DNA from: Chitinophaga varians
Lineage (GTDB): Bacteria > Bacteroidota > Bacteroidia > Chitinophagales > Chitinophagaceae
Direction: 5' to 3'
Assembly (NCBI RefSeq): GCF_014529945.1
Contig: NZ_JACVFB010000001.1
Span: forward strand, 992,001 to 1,056,000
Length of the DNA: 64,000 bases
The notes under the pieces were generated by a model. It saw only the letters and a program-made list of their open reading frames with translations. It did not search any database and was not told the DNA's origin. Below are positions 7,739 to 18,700 of this stretch, piece after piece; the stretch's first letter is position 1, and every line of letters starts with the position of its first letter. The position numbers and the translations under genes were made by a program.

Positions 7739-8704
7739 ATGCTTTATCTGAATGCGGACCATATCCGTGAAATTGGGATCCAGTGGGAGGAACTGACCAA
7801 TGTGATCAGCGATGCAACTGCCGCTTTGCACCAGCAGGATTATTCGCAGCCGATCAAACCGTATTTACGTTACGGAGATCCGCAGAACCGTATCATCGCT
7901 ATGCCGGCCTACGTAGGCGGACAGGCGCCTATGGCCGGTATCAAATGGATAGCCAGTTTTCCTGGTAATATTTATCAGCAGAAGTTAAGAGCGCATTCGG
8001 TGACCATCCTCAATGAACATCATTCGGGGATACCACTGTGCGTCATCAATACAGCCACTATCAGCGGCATCCGTACGGCGGCCGTTTCCGGCGTGATACT
8101 GAAAAAGTACCTCGCCACCAGGAAGGAAGATAAGCAGTTTACCGTAGGCATTATCGGCTTTGGGCCTATCGGCAGAATGCATCTCAACATGGTCACTGCT
8201 ATACTGGGCGATCGTCTCAACAGGGTTTTATTGTACGATATCAATGGGGCAGACCTGACAGCTGTGGACCCTTCCGTGAAAGATAAGGTAGCAGTGGCCG
8301 GCTCCTGGCAGGAGTGTTATACACCGGCTGATATTTTTATTACCTGCACCGTGTCGGCAGCGCCATATGTAGACCTGCCACCGGTGAAATCATCCCTGCA
8401 ACTGAACGTGTCGCTGCGCGACTATAAAGTGGAGATGGTGCGTCATATGGACGTAGTGGTGGTAGACGACTGGGAGGAAGTCTGTCGCCAGAATACCGAT
8501 ATCGAAAATATGCATAAGATCATGGGCCTCGAGAAAAGCGATACCCTTTCTATCGCTGACGTGGTCTGTAAGGATGCATTGAAAGACCAGGAGGGCGTGA
8601 TCATGTTCAATCCCATGGGCATGGCCATTTATGACATCGCCGTTGGCGGTCATTACTATCAGCAGGCCATTACGCGCAATGTCGGCGTAATGATGCCGGA
8701 TTAA
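7739..8704 (+). CDS. sbnB: SbnB-like N-[(2S)-2-amino-2-carboxyethyl]-L-glutamate dehydrogenase (Dap biosynthesis)
   Basis: This 321-residue member of the ornithine cyclodeaminase/mu-crystallin family has the Rossmann motif VGIIGFGPIGRMHLN (GxGxxG at about residues 140-145) and the substrate-lysine region MAGIKWIASFPGN (K69), where SbnB-type enzymes bind the dicarboxylate. SbnB uses NAD to cleave ACEGA oxidatively, releasing L-Dap. It follows sbnA by 11 bases, clearly in the same transcript. The pair provides one non-proteinogenic building block for the NRPS, most likely for module 9. The start ATG at 7739 has an A/T-rich leader without a Shine-Dalgarno sequence, as elsewhere in this cluster. 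Confidence 0.9.
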   Translation: MLYLNADHIREIGIQWEELTNVISDATAALHQQDYSQPIKPYLRYGDPQNRIIAMPAYVGGQAPMAGIKWIASFPGNIYQQKLRAHSVTILNEHHSGIPLCVINTATISGIRTAAVSGVILKKYLATRKEDKQFTVGIIGFGPIGRMHLNMVTAILGDRLNRVLLYDINGADLTAVDPSVKDKVAVAGSWQECYTPADIFITCTVSAAPYVDLPPVKSSLQLNVSLRDYKVEMVRHMDVVVVDDWEEVCRQNTDIENMHKIMGLEKSDTLSIADVVCKDALKDQEGVIMFNPMGMAIYDIAVGGHYYQQAITRNVGVMMPD

Positions 8705-8751
8705 TCGCCCCTGCATTGTTAACCCCGCAGATAATAAGATGAAACCCTATC

Positions 8752-8773
8752 GTACGGCGCTACGGCGCCGTAC
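8752..8773 (+). promoter_or_regulatory. Perfect 9-bp G/C-rich hairpin between sbnB and the A-domain remnant
   Basis: GTACGGCGC (8752-8760) and GCGCCGTAC (8765-8773) pair perfectly around a TACG tetraloop. The last bases of the stem and the following ones read TACCCCTC (8771-8778), the same eight bases that follow the 12-bp hairpin at 6703-6730. There is no T-run, so it is not a simple intrinsic terminator. It may be an RNA stability or processing element, or a target of the NusG-like factor. Confidence 0.45.
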
Positions 8774-8791
8774 CCCTCAAAATAACAGTAT

Positions 8792-9766
8792 ATGCCACTG
8801 CAACAAGTACCGCTGCATCCTTCGCAGCATGAGCTGACGACCCTGTTGGCCCAACAGGCAGCACGCGTCCCTGACGCGGTAGCGCTCCGGTATGAAGGCA
8901 CAGAAGTGACCTACCGCACCTTGCACGAACGTTCCAATCAACTGGCCCATTACCTCCAACGCAGAGGGGTGAAAGCCAATAAACTGGTGCCGGTATGTGT
9001 AGAACGGTCGGTAAACATGCTGGTGGCCATCCTGGGCATCCTGAAAGCCGGTGCGGCCTATGTGCCCATAGACCCTGAATATCCGGAAGAAAATATCCGC
9101 TGCCTGTTGGAAGATACCGGCGCTTATGTGATGATCAGCAGCAGCTACGGCCGCAGGAACATCCCAAAAGATATAGCCGTCAGCGTGATCCTGCTGGACC
9201 ATATCCCGGATATCTTCAGCAATGAACCCATCAGCGACCCCGGACATATACCACAGCCTCACGATGCCGCCTATATGTTATATACGGCCGGTGTTACCGG
9301 CCATCCTAAAGGCGTGACCGTGGACCATAAAAACCTGCTTCATCACCTGACGGCCAGGATAACGGAGCTCAGCATCCATGAATATTCGGTGATCGCCTTT
9401 ACTGCACCTTACATCACTGAAGCAGCTGTATGGCAGATGTTGGCAGCGCTGGCCTGCGGCGGCACTACCATCATCTATCCGGACCACGTGATGCTGAATA
9501 CTGCAGCTTTTATACGGGCCGTTGACCGGCATGGCGTCACCCTCCTTGAACTGGCGCCTTCCCACCTCGCCACCCTGCTCGGAGAAAATACCGGCGCTAC
9601 CCTGAAACAGCTGGAATACCTGCTGGTAGCAGGCGAAGCGGTAAGCGGAGCGCTGTTGGAGCAGTGGTTCAACCATCCTGCGTATAGCCGCATTCCGGTA
9701 GTCAATACCTATTGTCCGGGAAGAGAGAAAAGCATCGTAATGTGACACAAACTATATCATCCAGCA
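8792..9766 (+). pseudogene. Decayed NRPS adenylation domain, related to the module-9 A domain
   Basis: An open frame of 317 residues (8792-9745) covers only the N-terminal two thirds of an A domain, from VPDAVALRYEGTEVTYRTL to the A5 region. Key residues are lost: motif A3 reads YTAGVTGHPKG instead of YTSGSTGxPKG, the substrate-anchoring Asp235 is Glu (YITEAAVW), and A5 is broken (NTYCPGREK instead of NAYGPTE). No A7, A8, A10, carrier or condensation domain follows. Its closest relative in the window is the module-9 A domain, sharing AVWQMLAAL/SVWQMLAAL-type text, ELAPSHLATLL/ELVPSYLATVL and RIPVVN. Compared with module 9, about seven bases seem inserted at A5; beyond the stop, in a shifted frame, AS....NYI lines up with AS....HYI to about 9766. 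It is probably non-functional, left from a duplicated or ancestral Dap-activating module next to sbnAB. Confidence 0.8.
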
Positions 9767-9788
9767 ATTTTCATAAAATACTACTACA

Positions 9789-12700
9789 ATGCCCAGTTTA
9801 AATGTTAACGATATTGTAGCCCTGCTGCAACAGGCTACTGAAAATGGGGTCACTATATCAATTGAAGACGACAGCCTGTTGCTGAATATGGAGGACGACC
9901 GGGAAATCGATGAATCGTTTCTCATCAAATTAAGACAACATAAAGTCCACCTGATCGAATACCTGAAACAAAAAGATACGGAAGAGGAATATGCCTCGGA
10001 AATCGTTCCGCTGGCCGGCATCTTCGAAGGCCACGTACCGCTTTCATATAGCCAGGAGCGTCTGTGGTTCATCGACCAACTGCAGGGAAGCGTGCAATAC
10101 CACATGAAAGGTGCCTTCCGCGTGAAAGGCCGGCTGGACACAGCTTCACTGGAACGTACTTTTCAGGCGATCGTGAACCGTCACGAGATATTACGCACCG
10201 TCATCTTACAGGAAGAAGGTCGCCCATACCAGCATCTGCTGGAAAAAGACCGCTGGCACATGGGCTTCACGGATGATGAACGCTATCAGGAAGACCCCGT
10301 GCAGCTGGATGCCTATATCACTACCCTGTTCAATATTCCTTTCGATCTTACGAGTGATCATATCTTCCGGGCACATCTCATTAAACTGTCGCCGGATGAA
10401 CATATGCTGGTGATCGTCATTCACCATATCGCGGCGGATGGCTGGTCCATGTCCGTATTGTTCAAAGAAATGGTGGAACTGTACGCCGTTTATAACGGAG
10501 GGCATACAGACACCATGGCGCCGCTGCCGGTACAATATGCAGACTATGCCCTGTGGCAACGCAAGTACCTGCAGGGAATTTTTCTGGATAAAAAGCTGGC
10601 TTACTGGCGGAAGAAATTATCGGGCACTACTTTGCTGGAACTACCTACTGATGGGGACCGGGGGCTGCTGAAAAGTACCCGTGGCGCCATGATCACCTTC
10701 CTGATTGATATTGAACTGACCAACAAGCTGCGGCAGCTTTCCCGCGAACAGAATGCGACGCTGTATATGACGCTGCTGGCTGCTTTTAAAGTGCTGTTGT
10801 ACCGCTACAGCGGTGTGGAAGATGTGTGCGTAGGCGGCGCTATCGCCGGCAGAACGCAGACGGAAATAGAAGAGCTGATCGGATTTTTTGTCAATACGCT
10901 GGCGCTCAGAAGTGACCTGAGTGGCAATCCCGCATTTACCACGTTCCTCGGGCAGATGAGAAACACGTTGCTGGATGCCTACGAACATCAGGACGCACCT
11001 TTTGAAAAAGTGGTGGAGATGATGGGAGGGGAAAGGGACGTGAGTAAAAACCCACTCTTCCAGGTGATTTTTGTGCTGGACAACGAGCCGCCGATGCCGG
11101 CATTGAAAATGGGTGAAACGCTCATTACCCGTGAACCGGTGAAACATATCACCAGTCTGTTTGATCAGTATTGGTCGCTGCTGGAACAACCCGATGGTAT
11201 CCTGGTGGAGCTGGAATATTGTGTGGACCTGTTCAGCGAAGCTACCATGCAACGCATGGTGACCCACTACCTGCAGCTGTTGAACAGCGTGGTGGACAAC
11301 CCCGCTACGCAGGTAGGCGCTTTTGATATCCTGCCTGCGGCAGAGAAAGAAGCGGTCCTGCATGCGTTCAACAATACGGCCGTGGCTTATCCTGCCGGTC
11401 AAACGATTACCGCCCTGTTTGATCAGCAGGCGCAGAAAACGCCGGCGGCCGTGGCCTTGTCCTTCGGTAGTGAGCAGCTGACCTACAAAACGCTGGAAGA
11501 GCGTGCCAACCGACTGGCGCAATACCTGAAAAATCTGGGCATTAGGCCGGGCGTGTTTGTGCCTGTATGTCTGGACCGTTCCGTGGAACTGATCGTCGGC
11601 ATCCTTGGCATCCTGAAAGCCGGTGGCGTATATGTGCCTATTGATCCGGAATATCCTAAAGAGCGCATCCGCTTTATGTTGCAGGATACCGGTGGTAACA
11701 GGATACTCACCAGTACGGCCTATCAGGCGCTCCTCCTGGATGCGGCGCCGGATGCGGTGTTGCTGTGCACCGATCAGATGACGGCAGCACTGGAAGCACT
11801 ACCGGCGATACCGGTGCAAACCAATCTTACTGCAGAGGCAGTGGCCTATGTGATGTATACTTCCGGTTCTACCGGTAAGCCCAAAGGCGCACTGGTAACA
11901 CATCGCAACGTGGTGAGCCTGGCTACAGGCGGTAATTTTGTGCCGCTCGGACCGGATGACGTGTTGTTATCTACCGGTTCACCTTCTTTTGATGCCACCA
12001 CTATAGAATACTGGGGAATGTTGCTCAACGGCGGGCAGCTGGTCATGTGCCCGCAAAATCATTTTCTCGATAACCGCTTGCTGCGGGAAGAGATCCGCAA
12101 TCGAAAAGTCACCAAGATGTGGTTTACCGCCAGCTGGTTTAATCAGTTGGTGGATGATGATATACAACTGTTCGAAGGGCTTGCTGTCGTGATGGTAGGA
12201 GGAGAGAAGCTGTCGGAAGAACATATCCGCCGCTTCCGGGCGGCATGGCCTCAGACGACCGTTATTAACGGCTATGGCCCTACGGAGAATACGACCTTCT
12301 CGCTTACTTATGCGATTGATACCTTAACACGTGGTAAGAGTATTCCTATCGGCCGACCGTTAGGCAACCGTACCGCTTATGTGTTGGATGTTTTCGGTAA
12401 CCCTGCGCCAATTGGCGTAGCAGGGGAGTTGTATGTGGGCGGCGCCGGCGTTTCGGCAGGCTATCTGCATCAGCCGGAGCTGACGGCGGAAAAATTTGTG
12501 GCCGATCCTTTCAGCGGTGAACAAGGCGCCCGCCTGTATCGCACCGGTGACCGCGCCCGCTGGCTGGCCGATGGCACCGTGGAATATCTTGGCCGTATAG
12601 ACGACCAGGTGAAAATCCGCGGTTACCGTATAGAGCCCGGCGAAATAGAAAAAGTGCTCAACAGCCTCGATGAAGTCACGGCCGGTGCTGTAGTGGTGAA

Positions 12701-15700
12701 ACAACAGGCGCCCGGTGAAAAAAGGCTCGTAGGCTATTATATCCCCGACCAGCAGGCTATACGAAAAAAAGAGGCGCAGCTGTACCTGCAGCAGGTGGAA
12801 ACATGGAAAGAGCTGTATGAAACAGCTTACACCAAAGCGGAAGAGGTGCCGGACCTGGACGAGGAGTTTAACATCACCGGCTGGAATGACAGCTTTACCG
12901 GCGGCGCTATTGCACCGGAGCTCATGGCACAATGGTTACAGGATATCACCAAAGTGATCCTCGCCGAGTCACCCAAACGGGTACTCGAAATTGGTAGTGG
13001 CACCGGTCTGATTTACTATCAGCTGGTGGGGCATATCGACCGCTACATCGGTACCGACTTCTCCAGCGTATCGATGGCACAGATACAACGGAGAATAGAT
13101 AAAAAAGAACGTACTTACCCGGACACTACGCTGAAATTGTGCGCGGCACACGATGTGGTGATCGATGAACAGGAGTCCATCGATACCATTATCCTCAACT
13201 CCATCGTACAGTATTTCCCGGGAGAACAATACATGACGGACGTACTCACCAAATGCGTCTCTCTGCTGAAAGGCAGTGGTACCATCATCATCGGCGACGT
13301 GCGTGATCTCCGCCTGCTGCCTTCTTTTAAACGCAGGCTTCAACTGGATGTACTGCAAGACAGAACGAACATCCGCGAATTCAACTGGCAGGTGGAACAG
13401 GAAGTGCTGAAAGAGGAAGAGCTGTGTTTCTCCCCGGCTTATTTTTACCAGTTGGCCAACATCTTCCCGGAAATCACCCATATCAATATTCAATGGAAAG
13501 AGGCAGACTACAGCAATGAGTTGAGCCTTTACCGTTATACCGTTATCATACACGTAGGGAAGGAAAAGAATGTCCTTCGCACCAACTGGCAGTCATGGGA
13601 TACGCTGGAAGATAAAAGCAGCGTGCTCGACGACCTGACAGCGGGCAATGACATCATCGCTTTAAAAGATGTACCTAACCCAAGACTGTGGAAGGAAAGG
13701 TTGCTGGACCTGGCAGTACGGAGCAAAGCCGTGGAAACAGTCCGCGAGCTGACTGCTTTCAGCACCAAGGCTGACCCGGAAACCCGTATGGTACAGGAAA
13801 TTGTCCGTCTCGCTAAAGCCAAAGGATATCACTATCGTTTGCTGGTGCATGAAGACCCGCTGAAAGCCGACCTCGTGCTGGAGCGTCATCCCTTTGACGG
13901 TGTCATCGAGCGGGCCGCAGTGCCTGCCGTTGCTGCCTCCACGCCTAAGACCAGCGTTCCGCTGTTCCCCGATATCTGTGCGCTGATACAACGTGATATC
14001 CGCGAAGCGATGGCCAAACTGCTGCCGGACTATATGGTCCCGGGTGACTTTATCGCCCTGCAGCAGTTACCGCTGACCAACAACGGTAAGACAGACCGCC
14101 GGTTCCTTAGCGAACGGGAAGACCTGCAGCGTAAAAGCAGTATCTATTACCAGGCGCCCGTAACGCCCACAGAGCGTGAGCTGGCTGCTATCTGGACAGA
14201 CCTGCTCCGGGTGGAGACCATCGGCGTAAAAGATAATTTCTTTGAATCCGGCGGGCACTCCCTGCTGGCCACCCGCGCGGTGTCTGCTATCAGAAAAGTG
14301 ATGAATGCGGAGCTGACAGTACGGGATTTCTTCCTGTATCCGACCATCAGCGATCTGGCGGTGTATCTGGACCAGCAGGACAGAAGCAGCCTGCTGCCAC
14401 CGGTGCTGACCGGCCGTCGCCCTTCGCTGATACCGTTATCGTTTAGCCAGGAACGTTTGTGGTTTATCGATGAGCTGGAAGGCTCTCTGGCGTATCATAT
14501 GCCACTGGCCCTGCGACTGAAAGGCGCGCTCAATAAAGAAGCGCTGGTGAAGGCTTTGCAGGCGCTGGTGAACCGCCACGAGATATTGCGCACCGTTATC
14601 CGCGAGAAAAACGGTACCGCCTATCAGCAGGTAATGGACAAAGACAAATGGAAGATGGACGCATCGCAGTGGGACCTGCGTCTCACGGACACGGCTACCC
14701 TGCATCAGCATATCCTGTCGGTGATCAATACGCCGTTCAACCTCTCGGAAGACCATATGCTGCGGGCCCACCTGATGGAAGGTGCCCATGAAGAATACAT
14801 CCTCGTGATGGTGATGCACCATATCGCCTCCGACGGCTGGTCTGTTTCCATATTGGTAAATGAGCTGGCGGCTTACTATGAAGCCTATACGGAAGACAGC
14901 CCGGCGGCAGTGGCCGATCTGGACCTGCAATATGCTGATTTCGCCGTTTGGCAGCGTAACTGGCTGACGCCCGAAGTGCTGGAAACGCGATTGGAATATT
15001 GGAAACAACAATTGCAAAGCGTAGCGCCGCTGAACCTGCCCACCGACCGTACCCGTCCGGTGGTGCAAAGCAGACGTGGCAGCATGGCTACTTTCAAAAT
15101 AGAAAATATTCTAAAGGAACAATTAAAGCAGCTGGCGCAACAACAGGATGCTACGCTGTTCATGACATTGTTGGCTGCATTTAAGGTATTGTTGCACCGT
15201 TACAGTGGACAGGATGATATCTGCGTAGGCAGCCCCGTTGCCGGCAGAATACAGCAGGAGGTGGAAGGACTGATCGGGTTCTTTGTGAATACGCTGGCGT
15301 TGCGCAGCGATCTGGGAAATAATCCTTCCTTCACCGCCCTGTTGCAACAGGTGAAAGAAACGACGCTGGGCGCTTATGATCATCAGGAAGTGCCTTTTGA
15401 GAAAATAGTGGATGCCGTAGTCACCAGCAGAGACCTTAGCAGAACGCCGTTGTTCCAGGTGGTCTTCGGTTTACAGAACATGCCGGATATTCCGGCGATC
15501 AGCCTTGGCAGCGTCTCTGTAAAAGAAGAAGTGTTTGAACATACCACCGCCCAGTTTGACTTAAGTTTCTCCGCCATCGAAAACCGTGACGGTATTGAGG
15601 TGAATGTAGAATATTGCAGCGATCTGTTCGATCATCAAACGATTCTGCGTTTGTGGCAACATTTTGAACAGCTGCTTCGCAGCGTGGTGCTGAAGCCGGA

Positions 15701-18700
15701 AGAAAAAATCGGTCTGCTGCCCATGCTCGCCAAAGGAGAACGCGAACAGTTGCTGGAGACTTTCAATGCCGCAGCGGTTGGTTATCCTACAGAAAAAACC
15801 ATCGTGGACCTGCTGATGGAACAGGCGCTTCGTACGCCCGATGCCGTAGCCGTGTCGCTGGATAACGAATCGCTGACCTATCGTGAGCTGCATGCGCGTT
15901 CCAATCAACTGGCGCATCATCTGCGCGAAAAAGGCGTGGTAGAAGATACGCTGGTGCCCATCTGTATAGAACGTTCGCTGGATATGATCGTTGGCATACT
16001 GGCTATTCTGAAGGCTGGTGGCGCGTATGTGCCTATAGACCCGGATTATCCGGAGGAGCGCATCCGCTTTATGCTGGATGATACCGCTGCTACTGTGATC
16101 GTTACCAGCAGCACCTGCAAAGACAAAGTAAAAACCGGTCGTAAAGACACCGTGGTGGTGGCTGTAGATAAAAAGCTGCGTACCCCCGCCGCACACAAGG
16201 CAGCGCCGCCGGTAACGCAACTGAAGCCTTCCCACCTCGCCTATGTGATTTATACCTCCGGCTCTACCGGTAATCCCAAGGGGGTGCTGATAGAGCATCG
16301 TAATGTGGTAAGATTGTTTGAGACAGACGCGCCGTTGTATGACTTTAACAGCAACGACGTGTGGACCATGTTCCACTCTTTCTGCTTCGACTTCTCCGTG
16401 TGGGAAATGTATGGTGCCCTGTTTTACGGTGGCCGTGTGGTGATAGTGCCCAAGCCGGTAGCACAGGATGCTATTGCCTTTGGGGAGTTGTTGCTGCGGG
16501 AGAAGGTGACCATCCTGAACCAGACGCCTTCTGCGTTCTATGTGTTGCAGGACTATCTGACAGGTGTTACAGACACCGTGCCGGTGCGTTATGTGATCTT
16601 CGGCGGAGAAGCGCTGAATCCCGGTAAGGTACAGCCATGGCTGCAATCGTATGGCGACTGCCGTCTGGTCAATATGTACGGTATTACCGAAACCACGGTA
16701 CACGTCACCTATCAGCCGATCGCATTACATCATGCCAATAGCGGCAGTGTGATAGGCGTACCTATTCCGACCCTGAGCCTGTATATTCTGGACCCGTATG
16801 GCGGACTGGCGCCGGCGGGCGTGGCAGGAGAGCTGCATGTAGGTGGTGCAGGTCTGGCCAGAGGTTACCTCCATCGTCCGGAGCTCACCGAAACGAGGTT
16901 TGTGGCCGATCCTTTCAGCCATGATACCAATGCCCGTATGTACCGCACCGGTGACCTCGGTCGCTGGTTGCCGGACGGCACAGTGGAATACCTGGGCCGC
17001 ATAGATGACCAGGTGAAAATCCGTGGCTTCCGCATTGAGTTGGGCGAGATAGAAAGCGTGATGACCAAATGTGAACTGGTGAATCAGGCGGTGGTACTGG
17101 CGAAAGCGGATAACAAAGGCAACAAACGCCTGGTGGGATATGTGGTGCCTAACGGCACCTATGACAGGGCCGCTATCCTGGCTTATCTGAAAGATAAACT
17201 GCCGGATTACATGGTCCCTGCCATCCTGGTGGAATTGGATAGATTGCCGCTGACCCGCAACGGTAAAGTAGATAAAAAAGCGCTGCCCGACGCTGACGCC
17301 GGTGCTGTGCTGACGAACGAATACATCGCACCGCGTACAGACACAGAACGCGCGCTGGCGCTCATCTGGAAAGACCTGCTCGGTGTAGAACGGGTAGGGC
17401 TGCACGATAATTTCTTTGAACTGGGAGGCGACTCTATCATCACCATACAAGTGGTGAGCCGCGCGCGTCGTGCCGGTTATCATTTGCATCCGCGCGATCT
17501 CTTCCTGCATCAGACCATCGGTAGCCTGGCAGTGATGCTGGGCGCTGGTCAACAGGCGGTGAATGCCGGTGAACAAGGTACGCTCACCGGAGAAAGTGGT
17601 TTACTGCCCATTCAACAATGGTATTTTAACAGCGAAGCTCCCACCGTATCACACTACAACCAGGGCTTATGGGTGAAGATCGATAAGGACATCGCACCGG
17701 AAACTCTTGCTACTGCCATCGCGGGCCTGGTCCGCTACCATGATGCGCTGCGTTTCACCTATCAGCAGCAGGCTTCCGGATGGAAACAACATTACGGCCA
17801 TACGGAAGGCTCCCTGGAAGTAATAGACCTGCACGCAATATCACCTGCGGCGTTATCCGAACAGGTGTTATCCTACGCAGAAGCGGCACATCGCAGCCTG
17901 GATATTACGGCCGGCATTTTGTTGCATGCCACCCTGTTGTTAACGCCTTCGGCGGAAGCACAGAACCACCTGCTGCTGGCGGTACATCACCTGGCGGTAG
18001 ATGGTGTGTCATGGAGAATTATATTGGAAGACCTGGTGCTGCTGCTGAAAAATAATGATAACAAACCTGTAGAGGAAGTGCTGGGTGCAAAAGGTACGTC
18101 CATCCGCCAATGGCAGGAAGCGCTCACCACTTATGGCCATCAGACGTTGCTGACCAGCCAGCCGGCTTACTGGGAGAAAATAGCTGGTCAGTATACGCCG
18201 CTGAAAAAACAAAAAGACAATACACAGCCTGTTACGCTGAAGGATATACGCCAACAGCAGGTGCGACTGGACGCGGCCAAAACAATCGCGTTGTTACAGG
18301 AAGCGCCCAGGGCCTATCATACTGAAATCAATGATATCCTATTGTGCGCACTGGCGCAGGCGGTAGCGGCATGGAATGGCCAGCAGCAGGTGATCGTCGG
18401 CCTGGAAGGCCATGGTCGCGAAGACATCGCTAAAGGCATTGACACCACGCATACCGTAGGTTGGTTTACCTCGTTGTATCCGGTGTTGCTGGACGTGACC
18501 GGAAAACAGGACATTGGCGCCGTGCTTACAGCTGTCAAAGAACAGCTCCGCCAGGTGCCCGACAGAGGTATCGGTTTCGGGGTACTGAAATATCTCGCCA
18601 AAGTTCCTGCATTGCAGGGTAAAGATCCGTGGGACATCGTGTTTAACTACCTGGGCCAGGTGGACCGGGTAGTGAGTGACGCGGGGCCTGTCCGCCACGC

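Noticed and set aside
9700..9788. A sequencing frameshift in an otherwise intact A domain
   Set aside because: Even if the frame is repaired near 9720, homology fades by about 9766 and the next gene starts at 9789, so the rest of the A domain and its PCP are missing; the A3 motif and Asp235 are also lost.
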